From: an uncultured Prevotellaceae bacterium
GTDB lineage: Bacteria; Bacteroidota; Bacteroidia; Bacteroidales; Muribaculaceae
Assembly: GCA_946055125.1 (NCBI GenBank)
Contig: CAMGFF010000189.1
Coordinates: forward strand, 1-5,118
DNA length: 5,118 nt
Direction: 5' to 3'
Of the stretch, positions 1-5,118 are shown one piece after another. Position numbers and translations under genes: made by a program. The notes under the pieces were generated by a model that was given only the letters and a program-made list of their open reading frames with translations, searched no databases and had not been told where the DNA came from. How positions within the stretch are numbered: position 1 is the first letter of the stretch; every line of letters starts with the position of its first letter.

Positions 1-30
1 TGTTATCGCTTGATTATGAGGCGGTAACGC

Positions 31-50
31 GGACGCACCTGGGTGCGTCC
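31..50. repeat. Perfect 20-bp palindrome followed by CCTACA, REP-like
   Basis: GGACGCACC (31-39) and GGTGCGTCC (42-50) are exact reverse complements around a TG centre. As RNA this would be an 8-bp GC-rich stem with a four-base loop. The CTACA that follows recalls short palindromic repeats with a CCCTACA tail that I remember from gut bacterial genomes. That resemblance is from memory and cannot be tested with one copy. There is no T-run after the stem on the + strand, so it is not a convincing intrinsic terminator for an upstream gene. Confidence 0.5.
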
Positions 51-201
51 CTACAAGGAGATTCAGCAGCCGGAAAACCGCCACAATCTCCACGCATTCT
101 TGGCTATGATTTCACAGCAGGCACGTTTCGCTCCTACGCCCCATGGCAGCAAGTCCACCCATAAAGCATAGCCGAGAGGCAAGGAGGAATCCCCCGGTGC
201 C
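31..201. repeat. Hairpin-rich intergenic block: candidate palindromic repeat element or structured RNA
   Basis: Several inverted repeats lie end to end. 31-39 pairs perfectly with 42-50. GGAGATT (57-63) pairs perfectly with AATCTCC (85-91) around a small CGG/CCG hairpin (71-73/78-80). 97-108 pairs with 167-178 over 12 bp including two G-T wobbles, extendable by two pairs past a bulged A96. Inside that arm, 124-126 can pair with 136-138. Finally 178-181 pairs with 198-201 around GG/CC runs, as an alternative to the end of the long helix. No reading frame here looks like a gene; the longest + frame (28-171) is only 47 codons and lacks a start at its 5' end. The block lies upstream of the deoD promoter, so it should not be part of the deoD leader. 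Strand, boundaries and function are unknown. A dispersed repeat is my preferred reading, a small RNA the alternative. Confidence 0.4.
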
Positions 202-223
202 GATCACAAAATTCACCGTTTGC

Positions 224-254
224 TTTGCACCTTGCGATTTATTTCATAACTTTG
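224..254 (+). promoter_or_regulatory. Bacteroidota-type promoter for deoD
   Basis: TTTG at 224-227 and TAACTTTG at 247-254 are separated by 19 bp. This matches the known primary sigma factor consensus of Bacteroidota (TTTG at -33, TAnnTTTG at -7) exactly. Transcription would be expected to start near 260, giving a leader of about 55-60 bases that is AT-rich and has no Shine-Dalgarno sequence, as is usual in this phylum. No operator-like inverted repeat is evident next to it. Confidence 0.75.
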
Positions 255-317
255 TGCAATAACACAGAATTTTTTGATAACTAATATCTCAACAAACAAC
301 TTAAAATAACTTCTTCT

Positions 318-1034
318 ATGGCTACACCACACATTTCGGCCGCCCAGGGCGACTTCGCCAAGACCGTGCTTATGCCGGGCGACCCTCTGAGAGCTAAATA
401 CATTGTAGAGAACTTCCTCGACGACGCCAAGCTCGTCACCTCGGTGCGCAACATGCTGGGCTACACCGGCACCTACAAGGGCGTGCGCGTGTCGGTAATG
501 GCAAGCGGCATGGGAATGCCGAGCATAGGCATCTACTCCTATGAGCTTTTCAAGTTCTATGGCGTGGAGAATATTATCCGCATCGGCTCGGCCGGAAGCT
601 ACCGCGACTGGCTCAAGGTGATGGACGTGACCCTGGCCCGCACCGCCGTGAGCCGCTCTTCCTATGCTCTTGTGCAGGGTGGCTGCACCGCCACGAGCAT
701 TGAGCCAAGCCCCGAAATCAACAACCTCATCATCGCTAAGGCCGCTGAGCTTGGCATAGAGTGCAAACTCAGCGTGGTGCACTCGAGCGACGTGTTCTAT
801 GGCGAGCCCTCGCAGGGCTCATGGCAGGACATTGCCGAGAGCACCGGCAGCGACTGCGTGGAGATGGAGAGCTTCGCCCTCTTCCACAATGCCAATGTGC
901 TGGGCAAGCGCGCGGCGTGCCTGCTCACCATCAGCGACTCCTTTGTGAACCACGAGGAGCTGAGCGCCGAGGAGCGCCAGAAGTCGTTCCGCGACATGAT
1001 GGTGCTGGCCCTGGAGTCGGCAATATGCCTTTAG
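318..1034 (+). CDS. deoD: Purine nucleoside phosphorylase, DeoD type
   Basis: Cytoplasmic enzyme that splits purine (deoxy)nucleosides with phosphate to give the free base and (deoxy)ribose 1-phosphate, in purine salvage. The 238 residues match the family length (E. coli DeoD has 239) and align from the first residue: the start MATPHI is nearly identical, which fixes the ATG. Active-site positions known from E. coli are present (numbering includes Met1): His5, Gly21 in MPGDP, Arg25 and Arg44 for phosphate, Arg88 and Ser91 in IRIGSAGS, Phe160-Tyr161, Met183-Glu184 in VEMES for ribose, Asp207 in TISDS for purine protonation, and Arg220. It is a single-domain protein with no signal peptide, and the family works as a hexamer. 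It has its own promoter just upstream and a terminator-like hairpin downstream, so it is probably transcribed alone. No other nucleoside-catabolism gene is next to it. The substitution of SAG for E. coli SCG near Ser91 is minor. Uridine phosphorylase, a relative, is less likely given the DeoD-specific N terminus and the Asp207/Arg220 pair. Confidence 0.96.
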   Translation: MATPHISAAQGDFAKTVLMPGDPLRAKYIVENFLDDAKLVTSVRNMLGYTGTYKGVRVSVMASGMGMPSIGIYSYELFKFYGVENIIRIGSAGSYRDWLKVMDVTLARTAVSRSSYALVQGGCTATSIEPSPEINNLIIAKAAELGIECKLSVVHSSDVFYGEPSQGSWQDIAESTGSDCVEMESFALFHNANVLGKRAACLLTISDSFVNHEELSAEERQKSFRDMMVLALESAICL

Positions 1035-1046
1035 CGGCACATATCA

Positions 1047-1086
1047 CAGTGGGGGCTCACGGCGAGTGTGCCCCCGCACTGTTCTT
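1047..1086 (+). terminator. Probable intrinsic terminator after deoD
   Basis: GGGGGC (1051-1056) pairs with GCCCCC (1070-1075). Inside, after a T-T mismatch, CAC (1058-1060) pairs with GTG (1066-1068) around the loop GGCGA. Outside, CAGT (1047-1050) pairs with ACTG (1078-1081) past a two-base bulge. The short pyrimidine run TTCTTC follows. The stem is strong but the T-tract is poor, so termination may be incomplete and some transcripts may reach the PHP gene, which has no clear promoter of its own in the 90-bp gap. Confidence 0.55.
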
Positions 1087-1124
1087 CACTCCCCCCCTAA
1101 TAAATTAGTCACACTCACACTGCT

Positions 1125-2306
1125 ATGAAAAGATTATTGCTCATCGTTGCCGCCTGTGCCGGCATTGCACCGGCCTATGGCCAGGCTATTTATTATCAAG
1201 ACTCGAATAACTGCGACATGCTGCGCCACATTGCCCAGCACGACCGCCTGCGCCGGGAGTTTGTGCTCCCCGAGGTGAATGGCTTCAAGGTGCTGAAGGC
1301 CGACCTCCACACCCACACTATCTACTCCGACGGCCATGTTACGCCAAGCTACCGCGTGGAGGAGGCGTGGCTCGACGGACTCGACGTGCTGGCCATAGCC
1401 GACCATGTGGAGTATCGCCCATGGGAGCAGAGCTACATCGACTGGCTGCAGGGCTATGTGAAAAAGGATGCCGCGGCCCGCAACAACCGCCTGGTGCGTG
1501 CCGAGGCCGACAAGCAGGGAATTAAGGTGGACCTCAACCTCCCCTATCGCCTCGCCGTGCCCGAGGCCGGGAAATATGGCATCACGCTGATTCCCGCCGT
1601 GGAAATCACGCGCGACATGGCCACCTGCGGACACTTCAACGCGCTCTTCATCACCGATGCCAACACCGTTTTCCACAACGACCCGGCACAGTCGATGCGC
1701 AACGCCCGCGCCCAGGGCGCTCTTATCATGGAGAATCACCCGGGCTGGACCCGCAAGAACCTTGAGATGAACGACTTTGAGAAGCGTGTGTATGCCGAGA
1801 AACTGATTGATGGAATAGAGATTATGAACGGCCCCGAGTTCTATCCCTCGGTGGCAACCCGCGCCAGGGAGCTGGGCCTCTTTATGGCATCAAACACCGA
1901 CATACACGCCACCACTGCCACGACCTACATCAATGGGCAGCAGCGCGACATGACGCTCATTCTCGCCCACGACAACACGCCCCAGGCCATAAAGGAGGCT
2001 CTCATGGCACGCCGCACCCTGGCCTACGCCTATGGCTCGGTGGCCGGCGAGGAGCAGCTGGTGCGCGACTTCTTCCACGCCTGCGTGAAGGCCGAGGTGG
2101 TGACCACGAGCGAGAAAGGCGTGCGCACCCTGCGGCTCACCAACAACACCTCGATGACTTTCGTCTTCACCCGTGGCGGCAACCCCTTTGAGCTGCGCCC
2201 TTTCACCTCGCGCCTCATCACCGCCGACGCGCAGAACCGCCTCACACTCACAGTGGATAACTTGTGGATTCCCGGCGAGCAGCAGCACCCCGCGATAAGT
2301 CTTTAG
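1125..2306 (+). CDS. Exported PHP-superfamily phosphodiesterase (Sb-PDE-like)
   Basis: A 393-residue metal-dependent phosphoesterase of the PHP (polymerase and histidinol phosphatase) superfamily. Residues 1-20 form a signal peptide: MKR, a hydrophobic stretch, then a likely cut near AYG-QA, so the enzyme should act in the periplasm or outside the cell. Cys11 in VAAC resembles a lipobox but comes unusually early and is followed by more hydrophobic sequence, so a lipoprotein is less likely. The PHP core spans about residues 57-305. Visible metal-ligand motifs are DLHTHT (His62, His64), SDG (Asp69), ADH (His94), PAVEIT (Glu160), CGHFNALF (His170), ENHPGW (His205) and NTDIH (Asp259, His261); none is missing. 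Residues about 330-380 look like a small beta-rich C-terminal domain. Bacteroidetes relatives are, as I recall, named after Sb-PDE, a Sphingobium organophosphate diesterase; the natural substrate here is unknown. Histidinol phosphatase is unlikely because the protein is exported and no his genes are near. The start ATG is fixed by the signal peptide; there is no Shine-Dalgarno sequence. Confidence 0.85.
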   Translation: MKRLLLIVAACAGIAPAYGQAIYYQDSNNCDMLRHIAQHDRLRREFVLPEVNGFKVLKADLHTHTIYSDGHVTPSYRVEEAWLDGLDVLAIADHVEYRPWEQSYIDWLQGYVKKDAAARNNRLVRAEADKQGIKVDLNLPYRLAVPEAGKYGITLIPAVEITRDMATCGHFNALFITDANTVFHNDPAQSMRNARAQGALIMENHPGWTRKNLEMNDFEKRVYAEKLIDGIEIMNGPEFYPSVATRARELGLFMASNTDIHATTATTYINGQQRDMTLILAHDNTPQAIKEALMARRTLAYAYGSVAGEEQLVRDFFHACVKAEVVTTSEKGVRTLRLTNNTSMTFVFTRGGNPFELRPFTSRLITADAQNRLTLTVDNLWIPGEQQHPAISL

Positions 2307-2311
2307 CGCCC

Positions 2312-2345
2312 TGCTGCCGGAGCACTATGCCGGGGGTAAGTTTTT
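2312..2345 (+). terminator. Weak terminator-like hairpin after the PHP gene
   Basis: Just past the stop codon, TGCT (2312-2315) can pair with AGCA (2321-2324) around GCCGG. Alternatively CCGG (2317-2320) can pair with CCGG (2330-2333). A run of five T follows at 2341-2345. Either stem is only 4 bp, so this is a weak candidate. Its position between a stop codon and the next promoter is the main argument for it. Confidence 0.3.
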
Positions 2346-2373
2346 AGGGTGAAATCAATTTTTTTGCAGTCAC

Positions 2374-2407
2374 TTTCAAGCTATATTGAAATTTCTTCGT
2401 AAATTTG
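2374..2407 (+). promoter_or_regulatory. Probable Bacteroidota-type promoter for pheT
   Basis: TAAATTTG at 2400-2407 fits the phylum's -7 consensus TAnnTTTG perfectly. The upstream element is poor: TTTC at 2374-2377 is the nearest candidate, at 22 bp, longer than the usual 19 or so. Transcription would start near 2413, leaving a leader of about 58 bases before the pheT ATG. The -7 element overlaps one copy of a 9-bp direct repeat, described separately. Confidence 0.55.
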
Positions 2408-2424
2408 TGGGATTTTTCGTAAAT
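2396..2424 (+). repeat. 9-bp direct repeat TTCGTAAAT over the pheT promoter
   Basis: TTCGTAAAT occurs at 2396-2404 and again at 2416-2424, exactly 20 bp apart from start to start, about two helical turns. Upstream of each, T-rich bases extend the likeness. The first copy contains the TAAAT of the -7 element and the second lies at or just after the expected transcription start. The placement would suit a protein binding two sites on one face of the DNA, but in AT-rich DNA it could also be chance. Confidence 0.45.
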
Positions 2425-2426
2425 AG

Positions 2427-2439
2427 GCTCAATGTGAGC
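2427..2439 (+). other. Small inverted repeat in the pheT leader
   Basis: GCTCA (2427-2431) and TGAGC (2435-2439) form a perfect 5-bp stem with an ATG loop, about 30 bases before the pheT start. It is followed by ATTATTC, not a T-run. No leader peptide with phenylalanine codons and no T-box-like sequence is seen, so attenuation as in E. coli pheST is not supported. It may be a minor RNA hairpin or chance. Confidence 0.25.
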
Positions 2440-2470
2440 ATTATTCAAGTGAAAATTAACTCTCAAAATT

Positions 2471-4936
2471 ATGAATATATCATATAACTGGCTGAAGAAA
2501 TACGTCGATTTCGACCTTACCCCCGATGAGCTGGCTGCTGCCCTCACTTCGCTGGGCCTCGAAACCGGCTCGGTTGAGAAAGTTGAAACCATCAAGGGCG
2601 GCCTCGCGGGCCTCGTGGTGGGCGAGGTGCTCACCTGCGTGGAGCACCCCGACAGCGACCACCTGCACGTCACCACCGTCGACCTGGGCGACGGTGTGCC
2701 CACGCAGATTGTGTGTGGCGCTCCCAATGTGGCCGCAGGGCTGCATGTGATTGTGGCCACCGTGGGCACGAAGCTCTACGATGGCGACAAGGAATTTGCT
2801 ATCAAGAAGTCGAAAATACGCGGCGTGGAGTCATTCGGAATGATTTGCGCCGAGGATGAGATTGGCGTGGGCACTTCTCACGCCGGAATCATTGAGCTGC
2901 CGCTCGATGTGAAGCCCGGCACTCCCGCCCGCGAATACTACAACGTGACCGATGACTATGTGCTGGAGGTGGACCTCACCCCCAACCGCATCGACGCCGC
3001 CTCGCACTATGGCGTGGCTCGCGACCTCGCCGCATGGCTCAATGCCAACCGCGGCATGCAGGTGGCTGCCCACCGCCCCGACGTGGCCGCCTACAAGAGC
3101 GACCGCCCCGACGGCGCCGTGGAGGTGACTGTGGACAACGCCGAGGCCTGCCCGCGCTACTCGGGCGTGACCATTCGCAACGTGAAGGTGCAGGAGAGCC
3201 CGCAATGGCTCAAGGACTGCCTCTCGGCAATAGGCCAGCGCCCCATCAACAACATTGTGGACATCACCAATTTCATTCTCATGGGCCTCGGCCAGCCGCT
3301 GCACTGCTTCGACCTCGCCAAGGTGAAGGGCAACAAGGTGGTGGTGAAGACCGTGGCCGAGGGCACTAAGTTTGTCACCCTCGACGGCGTGGAGCGCACC
3401 CTCACCGGGCGCGACCTCATGATTTGCAACGCCGAGGAGCCCATGTGCATAGGCGGCGTGTTTGGCGGCCTGGACTCGGGCGTGACCGAAGCCACCACCG
3501 ACGTGTTCCTCGAGTCGGCCTACTTCCACCCCACATGGATTCGCAAGTCGGCCCGCCGCTTCGGGCTCAACACCGATGCCTCGTTCCGCTTTGAGCGCGG
3601 CATCGACCCCAATGCCACCGTATATAACCTCAAGGCCGCAGCCCTCATGATTAAGGAGCTTGCCGGTGGCGAGATTTGCGGCGACATCGTCGACATCAAG
3701 GCCAAGGACTTCCCGCGCTTCCCCGTGACGCTCGAATACCGCTATGCCGACACGCTCATAGGCAAGCAGCTCGGCAAGGACACAATAAAGAACATACTCA
3801 AGAGCCTTGAGATAGAAATCACCGCCGAGAGCGATGAGGCACTTGAATTGCTCGTGCCCACCTACCGCGTCGATGTGCAGCGCCCCTGCGACGTGGTGGA
3901 GGACGTGATGCGCGTGTACGGCTACAACAATGTGGAGTTTGGCGACACCGTGCACAGCTCGCTCTCCTATAAGGGCGAGACCGACGTGAAGAACTCCCTG
4001 CAGCAGCTCATCTCGGAGCAGCTCACCGCTGCCGGATTCAATGAGATAATGAACAACTCGCTCACCGCCGGTGCCTACTACGACGGCCTCACCACCTATC
4101 CCGAGGCCAATTGCGTGCATCTGCTCAACCCGCTGAGCAGCGACCTGTGCGTGATGCGCCAGACGCTCCTCTTTGGCGGCCTTGAGAGCATTGCCCACAA
4201 CATCAACCGCCGCAGCGGCAACCTGAAGATGTATGAGTTTGGCAACGTGTATCACTTCGACCCCGAGGCCCACTGCACCGAGAAGGTGCTGGCAGCCTTC
4301 AGCGAGCACACTGCCCTCGGCATATGGATTACCGGCAACAACCACGACGGCAACTGGGCCGAGGTTGCCCGCAAGAGCAGCGTCTTCGACCTCAAGGCTG
4401 TGGTGGAGAACGTGATGGCCCGCATAGGCATCGCTTCCAAGGAACTGGTGATGGAGCAAATCTCCAGCGACATTTTCGCCGCTGCCCTCTCCATAAGCAA
4501 CCGTGGCGGCAAGCACATTGGCTGCCTCGGCATTGTGAAGAAGGCTATCCTCAAGAAGCTCGATGTGGCTCAGGAGGTGTTCTTCGCCGAGCTCGACTGG
4601 GACGCCCTGGTGAAGATGACGCTGAAGAAGAAAGTGACATTTGCCGACCTCCCCAAGACTCAGCCCGTGCGCCGCGACCTCGCGCTGCTCGTCGATGCCT
4701 CGGTCACTATGGCCGACATTGAGAAGGTGGTGAACAGCTCCGAGCGCAAACTGCTGCGCGGCGTGAGCCTCTTCGACGTGTATGAGGGCAAGAACCTCGA
4801 AGCCGGCAAGAAGTCATATGCCATAAGCATCATTCTCCAGGACGACGAGAAGACCCTTCAGGACAAGCAAATCGACGCCGTGATGAACAAAATCATCGCC
4901 AACCTCCAGAAGCAGGTGGGCGCACAGCTGCGATAA
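2471..4936 (+). CDS. pheT: Phenylalanyl-tRNA synthetase, beta subunit
   Basis: Beta chain of the cytoplasmic alpha2-beta2 PheRS, which charges tRNA-Phe. Catalysis resides in PheS, which is not in the window; the beta chain binds tRNA and hydrolyses mischarged Tyr-tRNA. At 821 residues it is full length (E. coli 795). Domains in order: N-terminal segment starting MNISYNWLKKYVD; OB-fold tRNA-binding domain about 40-150; B3/B4 editing domain about 215-390 with NIVDITNFILMGLGQPLHCF (261-280; His278 at the position of the editing-site histidine, from memory) and GGVFGGLDSGV (328-338); B5 domain about 405-480, with acidic residues Asp468, Asp474, Glu477 and Asp478 in the spacing of the known magnesium-binding cluster; catalytic-like core about 490-710; and FDX-ACB anticodon-binding domain about 727-820 with PVRRDLALLVD and LFDVYEGKNL. 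The ATG is supported by the conserved N terminus; there is no Shine-Dalgarno sequence. The stop is followed by 72 AT-rich bases with no hairpin before yebC, so the two are probably cotranscribed. No frameshift or missing domain is seen. Confidence 0.98.
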   Translation: MNISYNWLKKYVDFDLTPDELAAALTSLGLETGSVEKVETIKGGLAGLVVGEVLTCVEHPDSDHLHVTTVDLGDGVPTQIVCGAPNVAAGLHVIVATVGTKLYDGDKEFAIKKSKIRGVESFGMICAEDEIGVGTSHAGIIELPLDVKPGTPAREYYNVTDDYVLEVDLTPNRIDAASHYGVARDLAAWLNANRGMQVAAHRPDVAAYKSDRPDGAVEVTVDNAEACPRYSGVTIRNVKVQESPQWLKDCLSAIGQRPINNIVDITNFILMGLGQPLHCFDLAKVKGNKVVVKTVAEGTKFVTLDGVERTLTGRDLMICNAEEPMCIGGVFGGLDSGVTEATTDVFLESAYFHPTWIRKSARRFGLNTDASFRFERGIDPNATVYNLKAAALMIKELAGGEICGDIVDIKAKDFPRFPVTLEYRYADTLIGKQLGKDTIKNILKSLEIEITAESDEALELLVPTYRVDVQRPCDVVEDVMRVYGYNNVEFGDTVHSSLSYKGETDVKNSLQQLISEQLTAAGFNEIMNNSLTAGAYYDGLTTYPEANCVHLLNPLSSDLCVMRQTLLFGGLESIAHNINRRSGNLKMYEFGNVYHFDPEAHCTEKVLAAFSEHTALGIWITGNNHDGNWAEVARKSSVFDLKAVVENVMARIGIASKELVMEQISSDIFAAALSISNRGGKHIGCLGIVKKAILKKLDVAQEVFFAELDWDALVKMTLKKKVTFADLPKTQPVRRDLALLVDASVTMADIEKVVNSSERKLLRGVSLFDVYEGKNLEAGKKSYAISIILQDDEKTLQDKQIDAVMNKIIANLQKQVGAQLR

Positions 4937-5008
4937 GCGCCTATAACTCAGAGAAATCTAAAAATAATACAACAAAAAAAATCATAATAACGAAAAAGAG
5001 TTTCTTAT

Positions 5009-5118
5009 ATGGGAAGAGCATTTGAATTCCGCAAAGCAAGAAAATTTAAGCGCTGGGGACACATGTCGCGCGTGTTTACCAAAATCGGTAAGGAAATCAC
5101 CATTGCCGTGAAGGCTGG
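5009..5118 (+). CDS. YebC/PmpR family protein, 5' end only
   Basis: The first 36 codons and part of the 37th are present; the gene continues past the window. The start reads MGRAFEFRKARKFKRWGHMS, then RVFTKIGKEITIAVKAG. Family members of about 240 residues start with a basic segment followed by a (I/V)FTK(I/L)xxEIxxAxKxG motif, which is clearly seen at 22-37, and the MGRAFEFRKARK opening is typical of Bacteroidetes members. The family was long annotated as DNA-binding transcriptional regulators. More recent work on bacterial and mitochondrial relatives (TACO1) points to a role in helping ribosomes through difficult sequences. The ATG is the only sensible start; the 20 bases before it are AT-rich without a Shine-Dalgarno sequence. 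No TAnnTTTG promoter is seen between pheT and this gene, and the 8-base A run (4974-4981) is the only notable feature of the gap, so transcription from the pheT promoter is likely. Confidence 0.9.
   Translation, partial: MGRAFEFRKARKFKRWGHMSRVFTKIGKEITIAVKA

Noticed and set aside
28..171. Short + strand open frame through the hairpin-rich block
   Set aside because: 47 codons with no start codon near its 5' end, no family likeness, and crossed by several strong inverted repeats, which explains the sequence better than coding does.
1..317. tRNA, CRISPR array or known riboswitch in the gene-free start of the window
   Set aside because: No cloverleaf with T-loop consensus, no regularly spaced direct repeats, and no riboswitch core that I recognise on either strand.
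213..782. Minus-strand frame of 189 codons covering the deoD 5' half and its promoter region
   Set aside because: Same antisense effect over deoD. The translation is His/Ala/Val-rich in the deoD part, then reads through AT-rich promoter DNA.
1127..1160. Lipoprotein signal on the PHP protein (VAAC, Cys11)
   Set aside because: The hydrophobic stretch before Cys11 is only about seven residues and continues after it to a normal signal peptidase I site near residue 19-20. Lipidation cannot be excluded but is the less likely reading.
1134..1739. Minus-strand frame of 201 codons inside the PHP gene
   Set aside because: Antisense shadow of a gene with conserved catalytic motifs; no recognisable domain.
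2408..2470. Phe-type attenuator or T-box leader before pheT
   Set aside because: The leader is only about 60 bases, has one 5-bp stem without a T-run, and shows neither a Phe-rich leader peptide nor a T-box motif.
2831..4516. Very long open frame of 561 codons on the minus strand inside pheT
   Set aside because: It lies antisense to a fully conserved pheT with codon-aligned phase. Its translation is low-complexity, rich in His, Val, Ala and Gly, as expected when C/G-ending codons suppress stops on the other strand. No family is recognisable.

Overview
The window looks like a stretch of chromosome from a gut-type member of the order Bacteroidales. The coding regions are fairly GC-rich and strongly biased towards C- or G-ending codons, which recalls Muribaculaceae or a relative, but that family-level placement is inference. 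The order-level call rests on four things: intergenic DNA is AT-rich, no start codon has a Shine-Dalgarno sequence, promoter elements fit the Bacteroidota pattern (TTTG, about 19 bp, TAnnTTTG), and the proteins are Bacteroidetes-like. Examples are a YebC that begins MGRAFEFRKARKFKRW and an exported PHP-type phosphodiesterase.

Layout, all genes on the + strand. Bases 1-317 hold no convincing gene. Bases 31-201 are packed with inverted repeats that fold into consecutive hairpins, and are best read as a palindromic intergenic repeat or a structured RNA. After them comes a well-formed promoter for deoD (318-1034), a purine nucleoside phosphorylase. A GC-rich hairpin at 1047-1081 probably ends that transcript. 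At 1125-2306 lies a gene for a secreted PHP-superfamily phosphodiesterase with all the expected metal-ligand motifs. An AT-rich gap of 164 bp carries a -7 promoter element and a 9-bp direct repeat. It leads into pheT (2471-4936), the complete phenylalanyl-tRNA synthetase beta chain. The 5' end of a YebC/PmpR-family gene starts at 5009 and runs off the window.

How the genes relate: deoD serves purine salvage in the cytoplasm. The PHP protein acts outside the cytoplasmic membrane on an unknown phosphodiester, and a link to nucleotide scavenging is conceivable but unproven. pheT and yebC are separated by 72 bp with no visible terminator or promoter, so they probably share a transcript; both belong to translation. 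pheS is not in the window.

No new multi-gene system is visible; the protein-coding part is ordinary. The least explained part is the hairpin-rich block at 31-201, followed by the direct repeat overlapping the pheT promoter.
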